Below are positions 1 through 9,096 of a stretch of DNA of 36,243 nucleotides, one piece after another. The position numbers were made by a program, and so were the translations under genes. The notes under the pieces are model-generated. The model was given only the letters and a program-made list of their open reading frames with translations, made no database searches and had not been told where the DNA came from. Origin of the DNA: Halobacteriales archaeon QH_7_69_31. GTDB lineage: Archaea; Halobacteriota; Halobacteria; Halobacteriales; Haloarculaceae. Every line of letters begins with the position of its first letter. Position 1 is the first letter of the stretch. The stretch spans positions 1-36,243 of the forward strand of contig PXQY01000090.1 in the NCBI GenBank assembly GCA_003021745.1, written 5' to 3'.

Positions 1-108
1 GGCCGCGTCGACCCGCCGGCCACGGCCAAGACTGATTCTCGGCAACCCGCACGGTGCGAGTGAAAGATTAAGCAACCAGGGGGTGAACAGTCGGGGCGAC
101 CGGTCGAC

Positions 109-1023
109 ATGGACGATACGGCGGATGAGGACCTCGAGGGCGACGAGACCGGGTCCCAGGAGCGCGCCGCGTCCGGTGCACCCAAGTCCGGGTGGGCGGT
201 CCCGAACCGCTTTACCGCCAGCGACATCTTCGAGCGGGTCCTCGCGAGCGCCGCCGAGGAGGTCACCGCCGACAGACAGACACTCTTCTTCAGCGGCACG
301 ACCGCGGGCTTCGCCATCGTCCTCACCTTCGTCGGCCACGCCGTCGGCGCCGCGATGTTCCCGGATGACCCCTTCCTGAGCGCCGTGCTGTACCCCGTTG
401 GATTCCTCTACATCATCCTCGGCAGGTATCAGCTCTACACCGAGAACACCCTGCCACCCGTGGCGCTCGTCCTGGCCCGCCGTGCTAGCCTCCCGCTTTT
501 GGCGCGCGTCTGGTGGGTGGTCCTGGTCGGGAACGTGGTCGGCGCGGCCGTCGGCGCGTACCTCCTCGCGGTCGGTGACGTCCTGTCGCCCGCCGCCGTG
601 CAGGCGGGTCTGGCGTTCACCGAGACCGGCATCGACCACGGGTGGTGGACCGTGTTCGCGAGGGCGGTGTTCGCCGGGTGGCTCGTCGCCGGCGTCGTGT
701 GGCTGGACCACGCCGCCCAGGACACCATCGCGCGGTTCCTGCAGATCTACGTCATCTTCTACATGATCGCCGCGGCGGAACTCTACCACGTCATCACGGC
801 CGCCGGCGACGCGTTCTTCTACCTGTTCGTCACCGGGGCGGATCCACTGACTGTGGTCGCCGCGTACTGGCTCCCGATACTCCTCGGCAACACCATCGGG
901 GGCGTCCTCCTGTTCACGCTCGTGAACTACGCGCAGACGGACCCGATGAAGTTCTCGGACGCGCCGCTTTTGACCCGCCGGGAGATGCTGTTCAGCTGGC
1001 GCGGCGGACCGGAGACGGTGTAA
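109..1023 (+). CDS. Formate/nitrite transporter (FNT) family protein
   Basis: 304-aa multi-TM ORF with FNT-like features (FFSGTTAGFAIVLTF, ILGRYQLYTENTLPPV, LLGNTIGGVLLFTLVNYAQ). Confidence 0.85.
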   Translation: MDDTADEDLEGDETGSQERAASGAPKSGWAVPNRFTASDIFERVLASAAEEVTADRQTLFFSGTTAGFAIVLTFVGHAVGAAMFPDDPFLSAVLYPVGFLYIILGRYQLYTENTLPPVALVLARRASLPLLARVWWVVLVGNVVGAAVGAYLLAVGDVLSPAAVQAGLAFTETGIDHGWWTVFARAVFAGWLVAGVVWLDHAAQDTIARFLQIYVIFYMIAAAELYHVITAAGDAFFYLFVTGADPLTVVAAYWLPILLGNTIGGVLLFTLVNYAQTDPMKFSDAPLLTRREMLFSWRGGPETV

Positions 1024-1157
1024 CCGGGAGCGGTCCGTTCGTTCGGGCGTCCGACGGGGTGGACCGGCCGGACGAGGCCGGCAGCACGACGGAACTGACA
1101 CTGCCGGACCGACGGGCAAGGGCGGCGCCGCGACGGACCGGCGGGAACGCGCGTTCG

Positions 1158-1505
1158 TCAGTCCGGCGTCGGGTCCTCCGCTTCGACGACGTGGCTGTTC
1201 TCGAACTCCTCGACCGACCCCGACCGCCTGACCTGGAGTGGGCCACCGGGGAGCGAAGGGTCCCCGGTCTCCGGGTCGGCGGGCCGGGAGACGGCCGTCA
1301 CGTCGTCGAAGACCAGTTCCCGGCGCTGTACCGGCGCGTCGTTGTACTCGACCGTCTCCCAGGTGGCCGCGTCCAGGTCCAGCTCCTCGCCGAAGTACGA
1401 CTCCGGATCCCTGTCGACGCCCTCTTCGGTCTGGGCCTCCCCGGCGGTGCGGTTGTCGTCGTACTGGAGTTCCTCGTGTGCGTACTGATGAAGATGGACG
1501 AGCAC
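1158..1505 (-). CDS. Hypothetical haloarchaeal acidic protein
   Basis: 115-aa acidic ORF with typical halophile composition; no family recognised. Confidence 0.6.
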   Translation of the reverse strand: MLVHLHQYAHEELQYDDNRTAGEAQTEEGVDRDPESYFGEELDLDAATWETVEYNDAPVQRRELVFDDVTAVSRPADPETGDPSLPGGPLQVRRSGSVEEFENSHVVEAEDPTPD

Positions 1506-1625
1506 GGTAGCGGTACCGGCCGGCGGAACGAAATGATTTTCCCCTAACCGGTCCGGGCGCGAACCGACCGACCGGAACCGCCGGTTGCAGTTGCTGTTGC
1601 GGTTGCCGCCCGGGAAGGCCGTCGG

Positions 1626-2732
1626 TCAGTCCGCGACGACGTCGTTGTGGTACGCGAGGTACTGGGCCCCGACGTCGTGGTCGGCGACGGTCGATAACGT
1701 CCGGCCGGATACCGCGGGGTCGTAGGCGTGGTCGACCGACCGCGTCTGCGGGTCGATGGTGACGGCGCCGTGTTCGAGGTCCGCGCGGTGGTTGGGGCAC
1801 ACGACGACGGCGTTCGCCGCCGCAGCTGGCCCGTCGTGGGGCGCCGCCCGCGGCATGAGGAAGTGGACCTCGGCGTAGCCGGCGTCGGGGCCGCACTGGC
1901 GTCGGTCGCCGCAGAGCATGCAGGTGTCGTCGTAGCGGGACCGTAGTTCGCGCTCGATGTCGGCGTCGACCACGAACGCCGCGTCCTCGTCCGACCCTTC
2001 TATCGACGGTGGCCCGTCCGCGGCGTCCGGAGCGTCCGAAGCGTCGGTCTCGCCCTGGGTCCCGTCGGCGGGTCGAGACCGGGTATCGGTCGGGTCCGGT
2101 GTCGTTCCGGTAGCAGCGTGCCGGCTGCCTTCGTCGGTATGATGGGGTGCCGTCGAGGGCGCATCGTCGGGCCGCTCTGGCTGGTCGGCGTCGGCCCCCG
2201 GTGGGGTGAGCGCCTCCGTCGTGGCGACCAGCCGGCGACCCTTCCGGGTGAGGTCGTTGACGCCGTCCCGCCGGGAGATGTAGCCCAGCGCGCGGAGCCA
2301 GGCGAGGTACCGGCGGGCGGTGGCTGCCTCACCCGCGCCGTCGTGCTCTGCGGCCAGCAGGTCCCCCACCTCGACGTCGGACAGCGGCCGGACCGCCAGG
2401 GCCTCCAGGACGGGCTCGAACCCGTCGGCGGCGCCGGCGACCGCCTCGAACAGGACCGACTCGTCGTGGGTCTGCAGGTACTCCCGGCCGTGTCGGCCCG
2501 GCGTACACCCGCCGTCCTCGCAGTCGAACACCTCGGCGGCCTCCAGAAAGGCGAGGCGGCGCTCGACTGCGCCATCGTCGGTCGCGCCGTCCCCGGGTGG
2601 CCGGTCGCCGGCCAGTCCCTCGAGGACCGCTCCACGGTCGAGACCTCCCTCGGTGGCGGCCCTGAGGAGGTCGCGTAGCGTGGCCGGCCACTGCGGCGGG
2701 TCACCCGCGAGGGTGGGGACTGCGTCGGCCAT
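1626..2732 (-). CDS. Winged-helix-like N-terminus plus disordered linker plus HNH-nuclease-like C-terminus
   Basis: 368-aa ORF; C-terminal CMLCGDRRQC...YAEVHFLMPRA...NAVVVCPNHRADLEHG resembles HNH/zinc fold; low-complexity acidic linker in the middle. Confidence 0.65.
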   Translation of the reverse strand: MADAVPTLAGDPPQWPATLRDLLRAATEGGLDRGAVLEGLAGDRPPGDGATDDGAVERRLAFLEAAEVFDCEDGGCTPGRHGREYLQTHDESVLFEAVAGAADGFEPVLEALAVRPLSDVEVGDLLAAEHDGAGEAATARRYLAWLRALGYISRRDGVNDLTRKGRRLVATTEALTPPGADADQPERPDDAPSTAPHHTDEGSRHAATGTTPDPTDTRSRPADGTQGETDASDAPDAADGPPSIEGSDEDAAFVVDADIERELRSRYDDTCMLCGDRRQCGPDAGYAEVHFLMPRAAPHDGPAAAANAVVVCPNHRADLEHGAVTIDPQTRSVDHAYDPAVSGRTLSTVADHDVGAQYLAYHNDVVAD

Positions 2733-2886
2733 CGGCGGCGGTTGGGTCAGGAGCTACAGGAACCTTCGGGTTCACCGCGACGGGCCGGCCCGGGGTCTGG
2801 GTTTCCCCGCGCCGGGGGCTCGACCGCCGGTCGAGCGGAGCCGGGATGTCGAAAGACGTTTACCGGTCGTTCCAACACCGCTATCC

Positions 2887-4173
2887 ATGGCCGCCCTCCG
2901 GAAGCTGTGGGGCCTCCGCAGGCAGCGGCCGGTCTTCGTCGCCACCTCCCTGGCCGTGCTGGCATTCCTGGTCGCCTATCCCGCGGTCCACTGGTGGCTC
3001 CAGTCGCAGGGCGTCCTCGAGGGGTTCCGCTACTTCGATCTGGGTGCCTACCGGGGCGCGGTGAACTCCTGGCAGGCCGGCGAGCCGATATACGTCGAAA
3101 ACGACGAGGGCGGCTACCACGGTAGCTACCTGTATCCGCCGGTGTACCTGCTGTTGTTCCTTCCGGTGACGGACGCCCCGTTCGCGGACCTCACGTTCCA
3201 CCAGGCCGGGACGCTGTTGAACGTGGTCTCCGTCGGCCTGCTCTGGGTCGGACTCCAGGCCGCGGTCGCGGGGTACGGCCTCCGGCTAGCCTGGGTCGAA
3301 CGGCTGCTGATGCTGTGGGCCGTCGCCGGCTTCGCCCCCGTCATCATCTCGATGCAACTGGCGCAGGTGTCGGTGTTCCTCGCCGCGCTCCTCGCGTTCG
3401 CGCTGGCGGGCATCCGGTACGGCGACCGGCACGGCCGCCGGGGGCGGCTCGGCCAGTACGCCAGCGGCGCCCTCACCGCGGTCGCCGGCACGCTGAAGCT
3501 CATCTACGCCCCCGCCGGCGCCCACCTGCTGGCGGACCGCCGCCGGTTCGCGGCCGCCGTCGCGACGGGCCTCGGGCTCCTCGCCGTCTCACTCGCGGTG
3601 TTCGGCCTCGAAGTCCACGTCCAGTACTACGAGGTCCTGACCTGGGGGAAAGGGTGGGGCGAGTCCCGGGCGCCGTTCCCGCCCAACCTCTGGCTGCCGC
3701 CGTACTACCGGCCCTTTTACTACCTCGGGGCGACGCTCGGGATGGCGATACGGGTCGTGCTTGCGGCCGGCATCAGCGGCCTCGCGGTGCTGTCGGCCGG
3801 CGGGGGCGTCGACGAGGAGACGTTCGCACTCGGCGTCGCCGCCATCCCGCTGGTCGCGCCGCGGGCCTACACGCAGGACCTCGCCCTCGTCCTGCCGGTC
3901 GTCGTCGCCCTGCTGGCGACGGAACTCCGGCGGGAGGAGGGCCACCCGGTGGTGCCCGTCGTCGGGCTCTTCCTCGCCGCAGTTCATCCGTCCGGCTTCT
4001 TCGGCATCCTCCACCTGCTGGCGGCGGTGTTCCCGGCGTCGAGCTACGACGCGCTCGGATCGCTCGTCGGGCTCCTGCAACCGGGCGTGTGGGCGGCACT
4101 GCTCCTGGTCGGGCTCGCCGCCGTCCGGGTCGCCGAGGCCGCCACGCCCCCGGCCCGGCTCCAGGGCCGCTGA
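2887..4173 (+). CDS. Glycosyltransferase family 87 / DUF2029-like membrane protein
   Basis: Multi-TM ORF from MAALRKLWGLRRQ; motifs FDLGAYRGAVNSWQAGEPIY, YLYPPVYLLLFLP, GTLKLIYAP typical of GT87. Confidence 0.75.
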   Translation: MAALRKLWGLRRQRPVFVATSLAVLAFLVAYPAVHWWLQSQGVLEGFRYFDLGAYRGAVNSWQAGEPIYVENDEGGYHGSYLYPPVYLLLFLPVTDAPFADLTFHQAGTLLNVVSVGLLWVGLQAAVAGYGLRLAWVERLLMLWAVAGFAPVIISMQLAQVSVFLAALLAFALAGIRYGDRHGRRGRLGQYASGALTAVAGTLKLIYAPAGAHLLADRRRFAAAVATGLGLLAVSLAVFGLEVHVQYYEVLTWGKGWGESRAPFPPNLWLPPYYRPFYYLGATLGMAIRVVLAAGISGLAVLSAGGGVDEETFALGVAAIPLVAPRAYTQDLALVLPVVVALLATELRREEGHPVVPVVGLFLAAVHPSGFFGILHLLAAVFPASSYDALGSLVGLLQPGVWAALLLVGLAAVRVAEAATPPARLQGR

Positions 4174-4283
4174 CGGTCGAGACGTCGCCGTTGTACTGGT
4201 GGGAGACCGGGTGCTGTGGGTCTGGCAGCCGGACGACTATGGCCGGGCGAGCCCGTACCTCGAGTCCAGCGGCCTTGACGTCC

Positions 4284-4440
4284 CGTGACGCGATATTCGA
4301 GTCCGGCCACTCCGGGGACCGGTCCGGGACCGGGCTGGGTCTCGCCACCGTCGATACCGGGGCCCACGGCTGGACCGTCACCATCGGATAGCGACGGCAG
4401 CGGCGCGCGGTTCGAGTTCCGCGCCGACGGCGACGCGTAG
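4284..4440 (+). pseudogene. C-terminal remnant of a histidine kinase HATPase_c domain
   Basis: RDAIFESGHSGDRSGTGLGLATVDTGAHGWTVTIG, then a frameshift and in the next frame DSDGSGARFEFRADGDA*; matches HATPase G2-box and C-terminal end; no upstream kinase body. Confidence 0.7.
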
Positions 4441-4511
4441 CGACACGGCCGACGCCGAGACGCCGGGGCGGGGTCAACGTTTTAACGCTGTGGACGGGAA
4501 ACGGTAGCGCG

Positions 4512-6371
4512 ATGGCTCCTCCCGCGTGGCTGCCGGTCCATCCCGTCCTCATCGCGTACGTCCTCGCCTTCGGCGGCGCGGGCGTCGCATGCTTCGCCGT
4601 CGTCCCCCGGGCGCTCCGGATCGCACACGATGGGACCAGGCGAGGGCTCGTCTGGCTGCTCCTCGCGAGCGGCACCTGGGCGGCCGCCCACGTGGCCTTC
4701 CTCGTCCTGCCGACGGTCCGGCTCGACCTCGCGGCGTACTACGTCGGGCTCACGGTCGGGTTCGCGGCCGTCGGACCGTGGCTGTACTTCTGCTCGGCCT
4801 ACACCGGCCGGTCGTTGCACCGCTCTCCCACCCTGCGGCGGGCCGCGGTCGCCACGTTCGTCCTCGTGATGGCGGTGAAGTTCACCAACCCCATTCACGG
4901 CTACTACTTCCGAACCATGGAGGTCGAGACGCCGTTCCCCCACCTCACCGTCGTCAACGGCCCCGCCCACTGGGCCGCGATGGGACTGGCCTACGCGCTG
5001 TCGGCGATCGGATACTTCATGCTCCTGGAGCTGTTCCGGGAGGTCGGCCACGACACCACGCCGCTCGTCGCACTGATCGGGCTGTCCGGACTCCCGATCA
5101 TCCTCGACGTCGTCGGGGCCGCCAGTCCACTGCTCTTGGACATCACCTACGAGCCGCTTGGCTTCGCGGCGATGGCGGTGGGCCTTCTGCTCGTCTACGT
5201 CGAGGACTTCCAGACCGTGCGGATGGCCGGCGAACGGGACGACCCCGTCGTCGTGCTCGACGACGACGACCGGGTCCGGGACTACAACTCGGAGGCCGAG
5301 GTGCTGTTCCCGGCGCTCTCGGTCGACGAACCCATCGATGCCGTCGTTCCGGAGGTCGCGGCACACACCGAGGCGGCCGAGGCCGTCGTCGAGGTCGAGC
5401 GCCGGGGCGGAACGCGGTACTTCCAGCTGTCGGCGAACCCCTTCTCGACCGCCACGGCCGGATCCGGGCGGCTGATCACGCTGACCGACATCACGGAGCG
5501 CCAGCAGTACCGCGAGCGGATCGAGCGGCAGAACGAGCGCCTGGAGCAGTTCGCCAGCGTGGTCAGCCACGACCTCCGGAACCCCCTCAACGTCGCACTG
5601 GGGCGGATCGGACTCGCCAGCGACGAGCACGACGACGAGAATCTGGAGACCGCGATCGAGGCACTCGACAGGATGGAGGCGCTGATCGAGGACCTGCTGA
5701 CGCTCGCCAGGGAGGGCCAGCACATCTCCGAGACCGAGACGGTTGCGCTCTCGACGATCGTCGGGGACGCCCGCTCGGTCGTCGAGACCGACCGCGCCAC
5801 GATCGAACTGGTCGACGACTGCACGCTCGATGCCGACCCGGACCGCCTCCAGCAGCTGCTCGAGAACCTCTTCCGGAACGCCGTGGAACACGGTTCCACG
5901 AGCCCTGCCTCGCAAGCTCGACAGGACGCCGGGGAACATGGTTCCACGAGCCCTGGTTCGCAAGCTCACCAGGACGCCGTCGAGCACGGCTCGACGAGCC
6001 CTGACTCGCAAGCTCACCAGAACGCCGTGGACGACGGGGCGGCCGAGGCGGCCGACGGCGACGACGGCGTCCCCGGGGGCGGCGAGGTCACGATCACGGT
6101 CGGTGCCCTCGAGGACGGCGGCGGGTTCTACGTCGCAGACGACGGCCCGGGCATCTCGCCGGCGGAGCGGGAGGAGGTGTTGTCCTTCGGCTACTCGACG
6201 GCCGAGGGCGGGACCGGGTTCGGGTTGGCCATCGTCTCGGAGATCGCCGAGGCCCACGGGTGGGACCTCGAGGTGACGGAGAGTTCGGCCGGCGGGGCGC
6301 GCTTCGAGATCACCGGCGTCGCCGCCGGCCCGGACCCGGAGTCGACGAGTGCAGAACCCGAAACGGAGTGA
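4512..6371 (+). CDS. Sensor histidine kinase (7TM N-terminus, PAS, HisKA, HATPase_c)
   Basis: 619 aa; H-box FASVVSHDLRNPLNVA, N-box ENLFRNAVEHG, G-boxes VADDGPGIS and GTGFGLAIVSEIAEAHGW; N-terminal multi-TM region. Confidence 0.92.
   Translation: MAPPAWLPVHPVLIAYVLAFGGAGVACFAVVPRALRIAHDGTRRGLVWLLLASGTWAAAHVAFLVLPTVRLDLAAYYVGLTVGFAAVGPWLYFCSAYTGRSLHRSPTLRRAAVATFVLVMAVKFTNPIHGYYFRTMEVETPFPHLTVVNGPAHWAAMGLAYALSAIGYFMLLELFREVGHDTTPLVALIGLSGLPIILDVVGAASPLLLDITYEPLGFAAMAVGLLLVYVEDFQTVRMAGERDDPVVVLDDDDRVRDYNSEAEVLFPALSVDEPIDAVVPEVAAHTEAAEAVVEVERRGGTRYFQLSANPFSTATAGSGRLITLTDITERQQYRERIERQNERLEQFASVVSHDLRNPLNVALGRIGLASDEHDDENLETAIEALDRMEALIEDLLTLAREGQHISETETVALSTIVGDARSVVETDRATIELVDDCTLDADPDRLQQLLENLFRNAVEHGSTSPASQARQDAGEHGSTSPGSQAHQDAVEHGSTSPDSQAHQNAVDDGAAEAADGDDGVPGGGEVTITVGALEDGGGFYVADDGPGISPAEREEVLSFGYSTAEGGTGFGLAIVSEIAEAHGWDLEVTESSAGGARFEITGVAAGPDPESTSAEPETE
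5883..6026 (+). repeat. Three tandem 48-bp (16-aa) repeats inside the HATPase_c domain
   Basis: VEHGSTSPASQARQDA / GEHGSTSPGSQAHQDA / VEHGSTSPDSQAHQNA at 5883-5930, 5931-5978, 5979-6026. Confidence 0.97.
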
Positions 6372-6453
6372 CCTGGCCTCCGTACGCACCGACGGGACTC
6401 CCCGGTCGCGGCCGCACCGAAGCCCCTAACGGGCGGCCCACCCGACAGCCGGC

Positions 6454-7287
6454 ATGCTCGAGATCGGCGCCCACGCCTCCATCGCCGGCGGCGTCCACAA
6501 TGCCGTCGACGAACAGCTCGAGTACGGCGGTACCTGCGGCCAGATCTTCACCCACTCGCCGCAGGTCTGGCAGGACCCGGCCTTCGGCGGCGAGGAGGCG
6601 GCGGCGTTCCGCGAGCGCTCGGCGGCCGACGACGTCGCCCCGTGGATCATCCACTCGTCGTACCTCGTGAACCTCGCCACGCCGGAGGCGGACCTCCGCG
6701 AGAGATCCATCGCGTCGATGCAGGCCGAACTCGACGCCGCCGACACCCTCGAGGTCCCCTACGTCAACGTCCACCTCGGCGCGCACACGGGCGCCGGCGT
6801 CGAGGCCGGCCTGGACAACGCCGCCTCGGCGCTCGAGGCACTCGACGTGCCCGACGGCGTGACAGTGCTGGTCGAATCCGACGCCGGCAGCGGCACCAAG
6901 CTCGGCGGCCGCTTCGAGGAACTCGCCGCCGTCCTCGACCGCTGTGACCGCCCGCTCGGCGTCTGTCTCGATACCGCCCACGCGTTCGCCGCCGGCTACG
7001 ACCTCTCGACGCCCGAGGCCGTCGATGAAACGGTCGCCGAGTTCGACGACGTCGTCGGGCTCGAGCACCTCGTCTGCGTCCATCTGAACGATTCCAAGCA
7101 CGGCTGCGGAACGAACAGGGACGAACACGCCCACGTCGGCGAGGGCGAGATCGGCGCCGACGGCATGGCCGCGGTCCTTACCCACGACGCCCTCCACGAG
7201 GTCCCCTTCGTCGTCGAGACTCCCACGGAGGAGGGCAGGTCCTTCGAGTGGAACATCGACCGGGCGCGGGAACTGGCCGGGGGGTAG
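6454..7287 (+). CDS. nfo: Deoxyribonuclease IV (endonuclease IV)
   Basis: [14 protein letters not shown]..., [53 protein letters not shown]. Confidence 0.95.
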   Translation: MLEIGAHASIAGGVHNAVDEQLEYGGTCGQIFTHSPQVWQDPAFGGEEAAAFRERSAADDVAPWIIHSSYLVNLATPEADLRERSIASMQAELDAADTLEVPYVNVHLGAHTGAGVEAGLDNAASALEALDVPDGVTVLVESDAGSGTKLGGRFEELAAVLDRCDRPLGVCLDTAHAFAAGYDLSTPEAVDETVAEFDDVVGLEHLVCVHLNDSKHGCGTNRDEHAHVGEGEIGADGMAAVLTHDALHEVPFVVETPTEEGRSFEWNIDRARELAGG

Positions 7288-7323
7288 CCGTCCGCCGGCG
7301 GAGAACCCCCGATCCCGAACCAC

Positions 7324-7351
7324 GGTACCGTGTTACACGTTACACGGTACC
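7324..7351. promoter_or_regulatory. Perfect 10-bp-arm palindrome GGTACCGTGT-tacacgtt-ACACGGTACC
   Basis: Directly visible inverted repeat between nfo end (7287) and methyltransferase start (7396). Confidence 0.6.
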
Positions 7352-7395
7352 ATATTTCAGCGAAGTTTACGTTCTCGTCGGGCGTTGCGCCCGGC

Positions 7396-8151
7396 ATGGT
7401 GCCGGATCCATTCGGGCGAGCTATCCGTGACCACCACCGCGGGGAGCGGGACCACCCGCTGGTCGACCGCGAGGGCAGCGAGACGCGCGAGCACCCGATC
7501 GCGCGGTTCTACTTCGGGGAGGTGACCGAGTCCACTCCCGACATCCGGTGGGTCGAGTCGTGGCTCGCCGGACCGGTGGTGGAACTCGGCGCCGGCGCGG
7601 GCCGACACGCACTGTATCTCCAGGACAGCTTCGAGACGGTAGCCACCGATGTGAGCCGACACCTCCTCGAGGTGATGGCGGACCGCGGCGTCGAGGATCC
7701 GCGCCATGTCGACATGTTTTCGCTGCGGTCGACCTTCGACCCGGATCGATTCAAGTCGGTCTTCGCCAGGGGCACCCAAGTGTGTCTGGCGGGCTCGCCC
7801 GCGCGGTTGCGCCGGTTCCTCGCCGACCTGGCCGCCGTCACGACCGCCGACGCGACCGCCGTCATCGACGGCTACGACCCCGGCCACGAGCGCGCGTCGG
7901 GACTGTTCGGCTACCGCCCCGATCCGGTCCGTGGCGTCGCTCGCCGTGTCTACCACGAGACCTACGAGGGCGAGGTCGGCGAGACGCTCTCCTTCCGGTT
8001 GGTCGGGCCCGAGCGGCTGGCGGCCGCGGCCGAGGACGCCGGGTGGTATCTCGCGGACGTCCGCTCGGGAAGCGTCCGGACCCCGCACTACCAGGCGGCG
8101 ATGACGAAGACCCGCGACGGGGCGCCCGACGGTGTCGGCGGCCGCGAGTGA
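7396..8151 (+). CDS. Class I SAM-dependent methyltransferase
   Basis: VVELGAGAGRHALYLQDSFETVATDVSRHLLEVM motif I/II; ATG at 7396. Confidence 0.8.
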   Translation: MVPDPFGRAIRDHHRGERDHPLVDREGSETREHPIARFYFGEVTESTPDIRWVESWLAGPVVELGAGAGRHALYLQDSFETVATDVSRHLLEVMADRGVEDPRHVDMFSLRSTFDPDRFKSVFARGTQVCLAGSPARLRRFLADLAAVTTADATAVIDGYDPGHERASGLFGYRPDPVRGVARRVYHETYEGEVGETLSFRLVGPERLAAAAEDAGWYLADVRSGSVRTPHYQAAMTKTRDGAPDGVGGRE

Positions 8152-8187
8152 CACGCCTTTTATTCGCCGCGGGCGTACCGGTCACCG

Positions 8188-8967
8188 ATGCGCCGGTTCT
8201 CGGCCGACTACCTCCGGCGGACGCGCGATGGCATGTGGGCCGACGAGCGCGAGGCGCTCGCCGACATGGCGCTTCCGGCCTGCGACCGGATCCTCGACGT
8301 GGGGTGCGGCGAGGGCGCGCTGACCCGCGTCCTCCGGGAGGAGTGTCCGGGCGAGGTGGTCGGCTGCGATCGCGACGCCGCGCTCCTCGCGGAACTCGAC
8401 GGGCCGACCGTCCGGGGCGACGTCTTTCACCTGCCGTTCCGGGACGACGCCGTGGACCTCGCCGTCTGTCAAGCCCTGCTCGTCAACCTCCCCGAGCCCC
8501 GGCGGGCGGTGTGTGAATTCGCCCGCGTCGCCAGGGGCCGCGTCGCCTGCATCGAACCCGACAACGAGGCGGTGTCGGTCCGCTCGACGGTCGACGCCGA
8601 GAGCGCGCTCGCGACCCGCGCCCGGGAGCGCTACCTCGAGGGTGCCGATACCGACGTCGCGCTCGGCGACGACGCCGCCGGGCTGCTCCGGGCGGCGGGC
8701 CTCTCGAACGTCCGGACGACGCGGTACGACCGGACGCTCGTGGTAGAGCCGCCGTACAGCAAGTCGGAGGTCCAGGCGGTCGGGCGGAAGGCGTACGCGG
8801 ACGGTCTCAGGGCCCGGCGGGCGACGATGGCCGGCAGCGAGGAGGAACTGGATGCGCTCCGGAGCGAGTGGCGCTCGATGGGGCGGGAAGCCGCCAGACA
8901 GCTTCGCGCCGGCGAGTACCGCCGCGAGGAGACGGTACCGTTCTACGTCACACTCGGCGACATATGA
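8188..8967 (+). CDS. Class I SAM-dependent methyltransferase (Methyltransf_11-like)
   Basis: RILDVGCGEGALTRVL...VVGCDRDAALLAEL...LPFRDDAVDLAVCQALLVNL. Confidence 0.85.
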   Translation: MRRFSADYLRRTRDGMWADEREALADMALPACDRILDVGCGEGALTRVLREECPGEVVGCDRDAALLAELDGPTVRGDVFHLPFRDDAVDLAVCQALLVNLPEPRRAVCEFARVARGRVACIEPDNEAVSVRSTVDAESALATRARERYLEGADTDVALGDDAAGLLRAAGLSNVRTTRYDRTLVVEPPYSKSEVQAVGRKAYADGLRARRATMAGSEEELDALRSEWRSMGREAARQLRAGEYRREETVPFYVTLGDI

Positions 8968-9054
8968 TGCAGCTCTAAGTCACCCTCGACGACAAGTGAC
9001 GCAACTCTATCACAAGAGACCGGATCAATACACGATCAACCGTTGTGCTGTAGA

Positions 9055-9073
9055 ACAACAATTTTTTCGTTGT
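9055..9073 (+). terminator. Possible hairpin/T-tract terminator between convergent genes
   Basis: acaac-aattttttc-gttgt between the two convergent gene ends (8967 and 9097). Confidence 0.35.
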
Positions 9074-9096
9074 GGTCAGACACAGCGGCCGGCGAT

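Noticed and set aside
4482-6389. 635-aa minus-strand ORF opposite the histidine kinase, and many other long antisense ORFs
   Set aside because: High GC with strong third-position bias yields spurious open frames; the sense strand encodes clear kinase motifs.
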